Positions 43,775 to 55,260 of a stretch of 64,000 bases of DNA are shown one piece after another (the stretch's first letter is position 1; every line of letters begins with the position of its first letter). The notes below the pieces were generated by a model, which worked only from the letters and a program-made list of their open reading frames with translations, ran no database searches and was not told where the DNA came from. Both the position numbers and the translations under genes were made by a program. Location: NCBI GenBank assembly GCA_022414725.1, contig CM039465.1, positions 40,252,131 through 40,316,130 on the forward strand. The letters are read 5' to 3'. This DNA comes from Microglena sp. YARC. Taxonomy: Eukaryota; Chlorophyta; Chlorophyceae; Chlamydomonadales; Chlamydomonadaceae.

Positions 43775-43831
43775 GTTCTTGGACATGCACATCGAAGAAT
43801 TGGCAACAAAAGCGTGGACCAGTAGTAATAG
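43775..43831 (+). CDS. Possible small exon of unknown gene
   Basis: 57 nt between acceptor TTGTAG|GTTCTTGG and donor AATAG|GTAAGT. It encodes FLDMHIEELATKAWTSSN in the frame with one leading and two trailing bases. A degraded copy without the acceptor lies at 48721-48778, where the frame meets stop codons. Not recognised. Confidence 0.35.
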
Positions 43832-44118
43832 GTAAGTATACATAACATAATCCAAGTGGATGCGGTTTGTTGCGGTAGTTTTGATGTTGGTGGTATCAAT
43901 AATGTAATATGTTGACTATGTTAGTGTTATGTGGTGGGTAGAGGAGATGCCTATGTGATGTTGCTTGTGATCGACGGCTAGGTTTTAAGGGGGTTGAGTA
44001 GGTTGAATGGGATAGGAGAGGAGGCAACGAAACATACGTGTTGGGAAAATTACGACCCACACCCTCTTTGTCATCATCATCCTAGGCAAGTATTCTCTCA
44101 CCAAGACTATTTTCGATG
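43780..44118. repeat. Left flank of inverted satellite array (copy A)
   Basis: TAAGTATACATAACATAAT, GGTAGTTTTGATGTTGGTGG, CGGCTAGGTTTTAAGGGGGT and CATCATCATCCTAGGCAAGT up to TTTTCGATGTTCAT. Nearly identical to 48730-49080. Confidence 0.9.
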
Positions 44119-47100
44119 TTCATCGTGTGGTGTGGTGTGGTGTGGTCGTTAGTGTAGTGTAGTTTGGTGTGTGGGTGTGGTGTGATGAGTTGTGGTGTGG
44201 TGTTGTTGTTTGGTGGTGTGGTGTGGTGTGGTGTGGTGTGGTGTGTTTGTGGGGTGGTGTGGTATTTGTGTGTGTGTCGAATGGGTGGTGTGTGTGGGGT
44301 GTGGTGTGGGTGTGGTGTGGTGTGGTGGGTGTGGTGTGGTGCAGTGTGGTGTGGGTGTGTGGTGTGGTGTGTGTGGTGTGGTGTGTGTGGTGTGGTGGTG
44401 TTGGTGTGTTGTGTGGTTGTGGTGGTGTGGTGTGGTGTGGTGTGGTGTGGTGTGGTGTGGGTGTGGTGTGTGTGGTGTGGTGTGTGGTGTGTGGTGTGGT
44501 GGTGGTGTTGGTGGGTGTGTGTGGTTGTGGTGTGGTGTTGTGTGGTGTGGTCTGGCTGTGGTGTGGGTGTGGTGTGGTTTGGTGTTGTGGTGTGGTGTGG
44601 CGTGGTTGTGGTGTGGTGTTGGTGGTGTGGTGTGTGGTTGTGGTGTGGTGTGGTTGTGCGTGTGGGTGTGCCTGGTTGTGGTGTGGTGTGGTGTGTGTGG
44701 TGTGGTGTGGTGTGGTGTTGGTGTGGTGTGGTTGTGGTGTGTGGTGTATGGTGTGTTGTGGTGTGGTGTGGTGTGTGTGTGTGGTGTGGTGTGCGGTGGT
44801 CTGGTGTGGTCTGCAGTCTGGTTCTGTGTGGTCTGGTCTTGGTGTGGTGTGGTGTTGGTTGTGTGGGGTCGGTGTCGTGTGGTGTGGGTGTGGTGTGGTG
44901 GCTGTGGTGGTGGTGTGTGGTGTCCTGGCTGTGGTGTTGGTTGGTGTGGTGCTTGTAGTGGTAGTGGCTTGCGAAATCATGTAGTGTCCGGCATGTGGCG
45001 TCGCGTGGTGGTGTGGTGTCGTGTCGTGTGCCGCGCCCTGGGTGGTGTGTGCGAACGTGGTGTCGTTGGTAGTTGGTTGTGTGGGTAGTATAGGCTGTGC
45101 GAATGTGCAGTGTTCCGGTGTGGTAGCTGGTGTGGTGTACGGCCGTGTACCGGTGGTGTAGACCGCAACCCAACCCTCCTGTGTTTTAGATGCTCTGTGT
45201 GGAGCGCGTAGATTGGGTGCTGGCCCTTGTGTGGTGTGTGTGCTCGTGAGACCCTGGTACGTGTGGTGTGAGGTGTTGTGGTGTGGTGTGAGTGGTGTGG
45301 TGTGGTTGTAGTGGTGTTGGTGTATTGTGGTGTGGTGTGGTGTGGTGTGTTGGTGCCTGGCCTTGTGTGGTGAACCCTTGTGTGTGGAATGTGGTGGCTG
45401 TGTGGTGTTGTGTCGTGTGAGTGTGTGTGGTTGTGGTGGTGTGGTGTGCAGTGGTGTTGACCATACCATTGTGGTGTGGCCAACCCTGGCGGTGTCTGGA
45501 GCCCTGGTCGTGACTGTGTCAGGAGCTGTCGGAGCTGTCTGACAGCTGCTCGGATTGTACGCTCCGTGGGTGGCTGTCGTGTGGTGTGGTGTGGTGTGGT
45601 GTGTGTGTGTGGTTGGAGTGTGGTGTGGTAGCGGCCTGCTGGTGTACCGGCAAACCTGTGGTGTCCATGTGTGTGTGAGTATGTGAGCGAGCTCTGTGTG
45701 TGTGGCGAGACACAACACATACCACTCAGTCATGTATGGACGATTGTATCAGCGAACCATAAAACAACAACAACTGGTGTGGTGTGGTGTGTGTGTGGTG
45801 TGGTGTGTGTGTGTGTGCTTGTGTCTGGATGTACTGGTGTGCGTGTGGTGTGGTGTGGTGCTGCGTGTGGTGTGGTGGTGTGGTGTGTGTGCATGGTGTG
45901 GTTGGTGTGGTTGTGGTGTGGTGTGGTGTGGGTGTGGTGTGGTGTTGGTGGTTGTGCTGTTGCGTGTGGTTGTTGGTGTGGTGTGGTGTGGTGTGGTGTG
46001 GTGTGGTGTGGTGTGGTGTGTGGTGTGTGTGGTGTGGTGTGTTGTGTGGTGTGGCTGTGTTGTGGTGTGGTGTGTGGTGGCTGTGGTGTTGGTGTGGTTG
46101 TGGGTTTGTGGTTATGGGTGTGGTGTGTGTGGTGTGGTGGTTGTGGTGTGGTGTTCTCGCGTGTGGTGTGTGGTGGTGTGTGTGGTGTCGCTGGTGTGCT
46201 TGTGGTGTGGATGTGGCTGTGGTGTGTGGTGTGGTGTCGGTATTTGTGGTGTGGTGTGTGTGTGGTGTGGTGTGGTGGCTGTGGTTGGTGTGGTGTGGTT
46301 GGTCGTGGTTGGTGTCGGTGTGGTGTGTGTGGTGTGGTTTGTGGTGTGGTGTGGGTGTGGTGTGTGTGGTGTTGTGTAGGGTGTGTGGTGTGGTGTGGTG
46401 TGGTGTGGCCTGACTGGTGGGTGTGGTTGGGTGTGGTGTGGTGTGGATTGTGGTGTGGTGTGGTGTGTCGGTGTTGGGTGTGTGGGTGTGTGTGTGTGGT
46501 GTGCGTGTGTGGTGGTGTGGTGTGCTGGTGTGGTGTGCGTGGTGTGTGTGGTGTTGCTGTGGTTTGTTGGTGTGGTGTGCGGTTGTGCGCATGTGGTGTG
46601 GCTTGTGGTGTGGTGTGGTGTGGTGTGGTGGTGTGGTGCTGTGTGGCCGGTGTGGTGTGGTGTGGTGGTTGGCTGTTGCGTGTGGTGTGGTGTGTGGTGT
46701 GGTGTGGTGTGGTGTGTCGTTCGTGTGTGGTCGGTGGTGTGCGTGCTTGGTGTGTGTGTTGGTGTGTTGGTGTGCTTGTGGTTGGTGTCGGGTGTTGTGG
46801 TTGTGGCTGTGGTGTGCATGTGGTGTGGTGGTGTTGTGTTGGGTGTGTGGTGTGGTGTGGTGTGGTGTTGGTGTGGTTGTGGCGTGGTGTGGTGTGGTGT
46901 GGTGGGTGTGGTGTGGTGTGGTGTGCGTGTTGTTGTGGTGTCGCTTGTGGTGTGGTGTGGTGTCCGTGTGTGTGTGGTGTGGTGTTGTGTTGTTGGTGTG
47001 GTTGTTGTGTGCGTTGTGGTGTTGGTGTGTGTGGCCTGTGGTGTTGGTGTGGTGTGGTGTTGGGTGGTGTGGTGTGGTGTGGGTTGGTGTGTGTGGTGTG

Positions 47101-48180
47101 GTGTGCTGTGGTGTGGTGTGGTGTGGTGTGGTGTGGTGTGGTTGTGGTGTGGGGTGTGGTGGGTGTTGGTGTGGAGTGTGGTGTGGTGTTGAGTGTGGTG
47201 TGGTGTGGTTGGGTGTGGTGTGGTGTGGTGTGGTGTGGTGTGGTGTGGTGTGGTGTGGTGTGGTGTGGTGTGGTGTGGTGTGGTGTGGTGTGGTGTGGTG
47301 TGGTGTCGGTTGGTGTGGTTGGTGTTTGTGTGGTGTGGTGGGTGTGGTGTGGTGTGGTGGTGGTGTGGTGTGGTGTGGGTGTGGTGTGGTGTGGTGTGGT
47401 GTCGGTGTGGTGTGGTGTGGTGTGGTGTGGTGTGGTGTGGTGTGGTGGTGGTGTGTGTGGTGTGGTGTGGTGTGGTGTGGTGTGGTGTGGTGTGGTGTGG
47501 TGTGGTGGGTGTGGTGTGGTGTGGTGTGGTGTGGTGTGGTTGGTGTTGGTGTGGTGTGGTGTGGTGTGGTGGTGGTAGGTGGTTGTGGTGTGGTGTGGTG
47601 TGGTGTGGGTGGTGTGGTGTGGTGGTGGTGTGGTGTGGTGTGGTGGGTGGTGTGGTGTGGTTGGGTGGTGTGGTTGTGGTGTAGGTGTGGTGTGGTGTGG
47701 GTTGTGGTGTGGCTGTGGTGTGGTTGTGGTGTGGTGTGGTGTGGTGTGGTGTGGTGTGGTGTGGTGTGGTGAGTGTGGTAGTGGGTGAGTGTGAGGTGAG
47801 GGTGAGGTGAGGTGAGTGTGAGGTGAGGTGAGGTGGTGAGCGGAGGTGGGTGTGGTGTGGTGTGGTGTGGTGTGGTGAGGTGAGGTGAGGTGAGGTTGAG
47901 TGAGGTGTGGTGTGGTGTGGTGTGGTGTGGTGTGGTGTTGTGTGGTGTGTGTGGTGTGGTTTGTGGTGTGGTGTGTGGTGCGTGTGGTGTGGTGTGGTGT
48001 GACTGTGTGGTGTGTGTGTGGTTGTGGCTGTGGTGTGGTGAGGGGGAGTGAGGTGAGGTGATGGTGAGGTGAGGTGGGTGAGTGAGGTGAGGTGAGGTGA
48101 AGGTTCGACGGCGTGGCGTGGCGTGGCGTCGGCGTGGCGTGCGTGTGTGTGTGTGGGTGTGGTGTGTGAGAGTGAGGTGA
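44119..48180. repeat. GGTGT satellite array 3 (opposite orientation)
   Basis: 4 kb of G/T-strand TGTGG pentamers, nearly free of A and C except at 44800-45780, where single-copy-like islands occur. The final 400 bp shift to GGTGAGGTGA. Confidence 0.95.
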
Positions 48181-48450
48181 GGTAGCCTACCTCTGATCCT
48201 TTCGCGCAGTTTCGACTGATTAAGTCATACAAGTATAGTGCGTGGTTGGCTACGTCCCGACCAGAACTATTGAATAGGCTGTGCAAGTGCTTCCCTCGTA
48301 AAACTGTGTGGCGGCCGCCTATTCTTGCTAAAAATGTCGAAATCAAAAAAAATCTGGCCGCGAGAAAGCGAGGAAAGAAGGCTAAGTTGAATGGGTTGTT
48401 GTCGTTGGGAGGGGCAAAGCATGGAAGTATAGCGCGTGTTGGGCTACGCC
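48180..48450. repeat. Right flank of inverted satellite array (copy A)
   Basis: GTAGCCTACC..GATC, CGCGCAGTTTCGACTGATTA, GGCTACGTCCCGACCAGAA, GTGTGGCGGCCGCCTATTCT. Repeated at 49380-49630. Confidence 0.9.
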
Positions 48451-48529
48451 CTGACCTTTATTATTGAATCGGCAGTAAAACCCTCGTGATTGTGTGGTTG
48501 CCGCCTATTCTTGGCTAAATGTTGAATAT

Positions 48530-48715
48530 TGGACAGGACACGACATGAGACGACACGACACGACACGACACGACACGACACGACACGACACGACACGAAA
48601 TACACGACATACACGGCATACACGACATACACGACATGCATGACAAACATGACAAACATGACATACACAACATACACAACATACATGACATTTAGACATA
48701 CACGACGTGCATGTC
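48530..48715. repeat. GACAC / TACACGACA microsatellite
   Basis: (GACAC)n at 48536-48597, then a CATACACGA-type unit with gradual sequence change to 48700. Confidence 0.9.
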
Positions 48716-48720
48716 GGAGA

Positions 48721-49080
48721 ATTAGACATGCACATCGAAGAATTGCAACATCAACGTGGACAATAGTAATAAGGTAAGTATACATAACATAATCCCAAGT
48801 GGTGATGCGGGTTTGTTGGCGGTAGTTTTGATGTTGGTGGTATCAGTAATGTAATGATGTTGGGCGATGTTAGTGACAGTTGTTGGTGGTAGAGGAATTG
48901 CCTATGTGATGTTGCTTGTTTATTGACGGCTAGGTTTTAAGGGGGTTGATTAGGTTGAATGGGGATGGAAGGAGTCAACGTAAACATACGTGTTGGGTGG
49001 GAAATTATGACCACACCCTCTTTGTCATCATCATCCTAGGCAAGTATTCTTCTCACCAAGACCTCATTTTCGATGTTCAT
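48721..49080. repeat. Left flank of inverted satellite array (copy B)
   Basis: Matches 43780-44118 throughout, including the GTAAGTATACATAAC start. Confidence 0.9.
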
Positions 49081-49378
49081 GTGTGGTGTGGTGTGGTGTG
49101 GTGTGGTGTGGTGCGGTGTAGTGTAGTGTAGTGTAGTGTGGTGTGGGTGGTGGTGTGATGAGGTGTAGTGTGGTGTGGTGTGGTGTGGTGTGGTGTGGTG
49201 TGGGTGTGGTGTGGTGTGGTGCTGGTGTGGTGTGGTGTGGTTGTGGTGTGGTGTGGTGAGGGGTGAGGTGAGGTGAGGCGTGGTGTGTGGTGTGGTGAAA
49301 GTGTGGTGTGGTGTGGTGTGGTGTGGTGTGGTGTGGTGTGGGTGTGGTGGTGAGGTGTGGTGTGGTGTGTGGTGAGGG
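49080..49378. repeat. GGTGT satellite array 4 (short)
   Basis: 300 bp of TGTGG pentamers with GTGTAGTGTAG and GAGGTGAGGTGAG variants, between the same two flanks as the 4-kb array 3. Confidence 0.95.
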
Positions 49379-49379
49379 A

Positions 49380-49635
49380 GGTAGCCCATCCTTTGATCCG
49401 TTTTCGCGCAGTTTCGACTGATTAAGTCATTACAAGTATAGTGTGTGTTTGGGCTACGTCCCGACCAGAAAACTATTGGAAATAGGCTGTGCAAGTGCTG
49501 CTCTCGTAACTGTGTGGCGGCCGCCTATTCTTTGCTAAATGGTCGAAATCAAAAAAAAATCTGGGCCGCGAAAGCGAGGAAGAAGGCTAAGTGAATGTGT
49601 TGTTCGTGGGAGGGAAAAAGCATGGAAGTATAGAC
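49380..49635. repeat. Right flank of inverted satellite array (copy B)
   Basis: Matches 48180-48425, then ends at GCATGGAAGTATAG, where a (CACGACA)n tract begins (49632-49695). Confidence 0.9.
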
Positions 49636-49699
49636 ACACGACACACGACACACGACACATGACACACAGCACACAACACACAACACACAACACAAAATT

Positions 49700-50858
49700 A
49701 AAATTTAGATTTGTGTATTACTGCAAATCCCACTAGAATTGATTTGAAGGCAATCCCTAATTACAAGTACTTCTATATAGCTTCAGGATGACATGTTGCA
49801 TGTATTAAATGTTTGTCCTCCTTCAAGGCCACCGTGCACTATTAAAAAATTGTATTTTACTTGCATAGTTGCATTATATAAGTAACAATCACTGCATGTG
49901 CCTTTAAGATAGCTATAATGGAATAAAACTAACACTTAAGATTCATATTTGTGTATCATAGCTCATCACAATCTTCTGAACGTTGTACCTAGAGCTCTTA
50001 TATGTTTTGCAGGGATTACAAATGACGTTCACTGTGTCGCATGGATGATTTGCCAAGCGTTCATGTACCAAGATTACTTCCCTTTGCAAAAGGTGTGTCT
50101 TGATATGTCTATTTCATATGTTTGTCTTTTACATATGTATTTCTTTATTTTTATATATACTTGCCCTTTATTTCTCCATCTTTTAGTGATGATAAATTGC
50201 GTATCATTTTCCTTTCGTTGTTGTTCCTTTCTCAAATCATCACCCTTATATCGTGTACTGTATATCAATAAATGAAGTGCAATGAATGAAGTACAATGAA
50301 CATACTACAATGAATGAAGTACATTGAACTAAGTTCAATGTTTGGGATGGAAAACTTCGTATCATATTGTAATCAACATGTTTGCCTATTAATCTTCATT
50401 CAAATCATATTATGATGCCAAACTCTAAGTGCTATGCTTGATGAGATGGGTATTATGCATTGCACTTTTTCACATATTGCAAGAATGTTGTATGGGTTGT
50501 TGCGTTTACAAACACCTAGTTTGCACATGAATATTACAAGGCACCTTCCAATCAGGCTGTTGTAAACATGTTCACCTATGCATGTACCACCTTTGAACAA
50601 TTTAGATGCCAAGGAAATAATGATGTCAAATGTTTAACCATGATGGGTATTGGTTGGTTGCTCGCTATATAAGTACGTCACATGTTTGAGGGCGCCTGGA
50701 TTGGGTAATCTTGTTTATATACATTTTTTCCTTGATATGGCATCTAAGCACTTACCCTCACAATGCTTCACATTTATACACTTGCCTAACTATTCTCAAT
50801 TGCATCCTAATTGTTCTCATCCTAACTCTCCATTTTCACCTCCACATCAAATTTGCAG
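49700..50858. other. AT-rich intergenic or 5' region of the OTU gene
   Basis: Unique-looking AT-rich DNA with a small GAATGAAGTACAAT repeat at 50268-50340. The last 100 bp are pyrimidine-rich and end in a good acceptor (AAATTTGCAG, 50849-50858), so an upstream exon may lie here. None identified. Confidence 0.35.
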
Positions 50859-52129
50859 CACTCTAATGATCAGTTTGACTTCATGAGCTATGTGGTCACC
50901 CCCATCGACATTAACGGTATCATGCATATTGATCCGCCCGACTTCAAGTACAAGCCAGGGGATTGTGGGTATGACGCACTCATGTACTTGCTTCTGTTGC
51001 ATTATCCATCGACCACATGGACAACACGCAAGTTGCGTGAAGCAGTGAGCAAGTTGTTATGGAATGATTTCCAAAATGGAGATGAGGCTGCTGTCATTGC
51101 AATGACATTTCGGAGTAAAATCAAATCAGAGTACATTGACACAATTATAACAAGTGCATGGGATGTTCACAGTTCTGGTGATTGTGAGTGGATGGATTAT
51201 GTAACTCTCATGTGGGCTGCTAAAGTACTACAAATTAATGTCGATGTGTACATGACAAAGGTCGATGGGATTGTACGCCTAGTTGATGAGTATTCATTCA
51301 ATCCTGATTCTGACGTTAGGTTGAAGGTGTACTATGCCAATAATATCCATTGTGTTCCACTTGTGCCAGAAGTGTCACAAGCAAAGGCAACCACAAAATC
51401 TTCTACACAGCCACTTGCGAATTCACATGCACAAAGACTAACATTGGCGCTGGGAATGGCACAAGCACAAGCACATGCAATTGAAACAAGCACAAGCACA
51501 ACCTTTCAAGCGCTACGAATGGAGCCACAACAAACCACAAATACACTGCCATATCCACTATTTGATGCACTCCGTACCCCACTTCAACTTCACCCTCACC
51601 CTCATCATCAACCTCCATGCCACAAGGTTCCCTGCTACCGTCATGTTCTCAAAGTAATGTAGAAGTAGATGTTGCATTGAGGGCACATGGTTCCCCTGCA
51701 TTGGATCTAGCAACGTACTCAAGCAATCCACCTGAAAGAGTTGTTGATAGTGAGTGGAACGTTGTGCAGAACGTGAAGAGGCGGAAAAAGCTTGTCACCC
51801 AATATTCTGTGGGCAACATGATGCCACCAACTATGTTATGCACTACTAACCAATTTGCAGTCATTGCACCCGAAGGGGAGGACATAGAACAGCCAAATAC
51901 TTCAGCATGCCAACCCTCGAAACCAACTTCGACCCAAACTAACCCACGTCAACTCTCAAACCCAAGTTCTCCACCACAACCAAAAGTGGACGCCATCACC
52001 AACACTAACGTTCGAAAAAGTGGTCGTATTCGTGAGGCTGTTGGCAAGCCCGATTACAACGAGATTGACAGTGCTGACGATATTATGGTGGTCATTAGCA
52101 AACACCGTTCGGGGAGAAGGCAAGATTGA
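50859..52129 (+). CDS. OTU-like cysteine protease domain protein, with one apparent frameshift
   Basis: The first open part (50859 to ~51620) carries an OTU fold signature. KPGDCGYDALMYLLLLHYP has the catalytic Asp and Cys loop (usual form 'DG.C.F.A'). TTRKLREAVSKLLW follows as in OTU proteins. DYVTLMWAAKVLQINVDVYM is the mid-domain strand, and YYANNIHCVPLVP carries the catalytic His. OTU enzymes remove ubiquitin, and OTU domains also occur in several eukaryotic mobile elements. Between 51563 and 51620 the frame must shift to continue into a Ser/Pro/Gln-rich tail with WNVVQNVKRRKKLVTQY and ending ISKHRSGRRQD*. The shift may be an error, a mutation or a missed intron. Start: the first ATG in the exon is at 50883, but an acceptor at 50858 suggests an earlier exon. 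Confidence 0.62.
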
Positions 52130-52150
52130 GCAGCAACAATGTCGAGCAAA

Positions 52151-52829
52151 GTAAGTATTTTATCTAGTGTGGGATGCATGACCACCCATCCCATCCCATC
52201 CCATCCCCATCCCATCCCATCCCATCCCATCCCATCCCTCCCATCCCATCCCATCCCATCCCATCCCATCCCATTCCCATCCCATCCCATCCCATCCCAT
52301 CCATCCCATCCCATCCCACCCCACCCCATCCCACCCCATCACATCACATCACATCACATCTCATCACATAACATAACATCCCACCCCATCACATCACATA
52401 TAATAACATCACTTCCCATAACATCACTTCCCAATCCATCCCAATCCATCCCAATCCATCCGCCCATCCGCCCATCCGCCCATCCGCCCATCTGCCCATC
52501 CGCCCATCCGCCTATCCGCCCATCCGCCCATCCACCCATCCACCCATCCACCCATCCACCCATCCAACCATCCACCCATCCAACCATCCACCCATCCAAC
52601 CATCCAACCATCCGACCATCCACCCATCCGCCCATCCAAGCATCCAACCATCCAACCATCCAACCATCCAAGCATCCAAGTTTCCAACGACCCATCCACC
52701 CATTCACACAATCCACCCATCCACCCATCACCTACCACCCCATCCACCCATCCACCCTCCCACTCTCCCACCCTCCCACCTTCCCAGCCATCCACCCAAC
52801 CACCCTTCCACCCATCCACCCATTTGCAG
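52151..52829. repeat. CCATC / CCATCCAC microsatellite in an intron
   Basis: Begins at a donor (AGCAAA|GTAAGTATT, 52151) and ends at an acceptor (CATTTGCAG, 52829). Inside are (CCATC)n to ~52330, a CATCACAT zone, then (CATCCACC)n and (CATCCGCC)n tetramer-based repeats. Confidence 0.85.
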
Positions 52830-52900
52830 ACGTGCCGTACCAACTGTTCATGTTGATTAAGGAAGCAAACAAGTTGAAAAAAAAAGATAACCCGGCTAGA
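52830..52900 (+). other. Small probable exon downstream of the OTU ORF (copy 1)
   Basis: 71 nt between TTTGCAG and GTAAGTATT. It contains CCGTACCAACTG and AACAAGTTGAAAAAAAAAG, closely related to 53613-53681. In one frame it reads [20 protein letters not shown]. Whether it is coding or 3' UTR depends on the unresolved frame of the OTU gene. Confidence 0.42.
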
Positions 52901-53134
52901 GTAAGTATTGAGCATCGATGTATGTGCATATAGTACAAACCAATTTGTTACCTACATGAACCCTATTGAATGCATCCGCAATGACTATGGATTCAACCTT
53001 CATTGCCAGCCTCTTCTATGTGTATTGCCCATTATACCGAAGTACTAGTAGTTGTCAATTATAATGCGTAGTACTATCTAGGATGTTTATATAGTGCGCA
53101 TGCATAGTGGGGTATGCCTTCTACGTATGTAGCA

Positions 53135-53570
53135 TGATTAATTCCATACACGCCTAGAATTTACAAGTGCATGAAGAAGAAAACATATAATCATTACTAT
53201 TCTCCACATTCACTTGTTTTACATCATCCACCCAACCACCCATTCCACCCATCCTTTCCATCCACACATCCAACCAACAACCCATCCACCCATCCACCCA
53301 TCCACCCATCCACCCATCCACCTAACCACCCACACACCCACCCACACCACCCACCCACACACCTAACCACAAACCCATCCACCTAACCACACACCCGCCT
53401 ACCCACCCATGTACCCCCCCCCGCCCACCCATCCACCCATCCACCCATCAACCCATTGTGTGTGCCTTGTATTTAATCAATTAAATGGTATCATGCTCTG
53501 ATGAAAAATATCCTCAATAAATACCTTTGATTGTAGAAACTCTTCTTTTACCCCCTATATATGGTGACAT
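53135..53570. repeat. Local tandem duplication, first copy
   Basis: TTAATTCCATACACGCCTAG, AATCATTACTATTCTCCACA, a CCACCCAT array, then ACCTTTGATTGTAGAAACTC and CTTTTACCCCCTATATATGG. The same order appears at 54080-54505, about 945 bp later. Confidence 0.92.
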
Positions 53571-53612
53571 GCTTGATCAATGAGTTGCTTAATTTGTGTA
53601 CAATATGTGCAG

Positions 53613-53681
53613 GCGTGACGAACCAACTGTAGCAGAGGACAAAGTAGCCAACAAGTTGCAAAAGAAGAAATCAAGACTAGA
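53613..53681 (+). other. Small probable exon downstream of the OTU ORF (copy 2)
   Basis: 69 nt between ATGTGCAG and GTAAGTATA. Shares CG.ACCAACTG, AACAAGTTG.AAA and the end CTAGA|GTAAGTAT with copy 1, indicating an exon duplication. Confidence 0.42.
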
Positions 53682-54079
53682 GTAAGTATATAAGTGCTTG
53701 GACATTGCTAAATATAGTTTGTTACATGTGGCATGACTTTGTTCCATCCTCCCTAAGAAATTCTTTTGTTAATATGCTTTGGGTATATTCTCACCTCTAT
53801 CCATCCCTGTATCCACCTCCCCCATCATCTCTGGATGTTTATATAGTGCGCATGCATAGTGGGTATGCCTTCTACGTATGCCTTGTGGGCAATATTAAGA
53901 GTACCCGTTGAAGACATGCCTTTTCCCATGATTATGTATTTAGTATTTAGTATTTATTCCCTTAACTCCCTTCCAACCGGCGGTTGTGTTTACATCTAAC
54001 CCATAATAGTTATATCATACATAAAGTATCTATGGCATGATGTGCCATAACCCCCACATCATTATTATCCGCAATATAA

Positions 54080-54504
54080 GCATGATTAATTCCATACACG
54101 CTTAGAATTTACAAGTGCATGAAGAAGAAAACATATAATCATTACTATTCTCCACATTCACTTGTTTTACATCATCCACCCAACCACCCATCCACCCATC
54201 CTTTCCATCCACACATCCAACCAAACAACCCGTCCACCCATCCACCCATCCACCCATCCACCTAACCACCCACCCACCCACCCACACACCCACCCACCCA
54301 TCTAACCACAAACCCATCCACCTAACCACACACCCGCCTACCCACCCATGTACCCCCCCCCGCCCACCCATCCACCCATCCACCCATCAACCCATTGTGT
54401 GTGCCTTGTATTTAATCAATTAAATGGTAAATGCTCTGATGAAAAATATCCTCAATAAATACCTTTGTTTATACAAACTCTTCTTTTACCCCCTATATAT
54501 GGGC
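54080..54504. repeat. Local tandem duplication, second copy
   Basis: Repeats 53135-53570 and stops at CCCCCTATATATGG, where composite block beta begins abruptly. Confidence 0.92.
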
Positions 54505-55260
54505 CTACGGATATGTACTGTGTACTTCTAAATCACGTAATGTTCATGTTTCCAGCTTCGCGAGCTTGCACAATGAACAATTACATAGGAAACGATTACA
54601 TATTCATCTCAGGCACTTGCGGAGCTTGTAATTAATCACTGCCGACCTTCGTGTTGCAAACTATGGAGGTGCAAATGTTCGCATGGGCAGATCCCAGGTT
54701 GGTGCTAGGCACACGTGGCCGCACGTGACCCAGCCGGCTGCGGTCGGCTTCAAACCACTTCCCTGGGATATCCTTCTCTTGGCTGGTCGGGTGGGGGCCC
54801 TGGGTGGGGGCGGCTTGGTCTGGTGGTGGCATCGTCCCTCTTCGCCAGGGATTCGACCAATGCTCTTTCTCCCTCCTCGCCCTTTCAATCCGAGGCGAGA
54901 TAGGTGCGCATGTTTGTCTGGAGAATCTTTTTCGCTGATAATTTCAGACCCATCCAGACAATTTTGGTTCTACCACTTCGCTTTCCGATCTGTCGCTGCA
55001 ACCCGCCAGATTTGTTCCACCTGCTCCTTTCTGCCAGGCGGGCCTTTGTATTCCTCGAATGGTCTCAATGGCTAGGCCACGAGTTTTCTAAATGGCAAGG
55101 CCACGACGGCACGACCTCAATACCCCCCCAGAATCCATTGGCACCAATATCCACTCGTCCAGCAATCCATCGCAATTGGCGGTCTTAATGGAACGAAAGA
55201 CAGATCGCAAGGTGCGAGCCAGAATCAAGCATAATGGGGTACCCTGCTTCGCATGCAGCT
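54505..55260. repeat. Composite repeat, block beta (copy 4, 5'-truncated)
   Basis: Starts at GGCCTACGGATATGTACTG, the middle of block beta, and ends CCCTGCTTCGCATGCAGCTG, directly followed by satellite. The interior 54690-55230 diverges from other copies and includes GGCACGACCTC..CCCAGAATCC and other unmatched DNA. Confidence 0.75.

Noticed and set aside
45671..47772. Long Val/Trp/Cys/Gly frames on the G-rich strand
   Set aside because: Translation of GGTGT pentamers in any frame gives such text. There is no start context, domain or codon bias.
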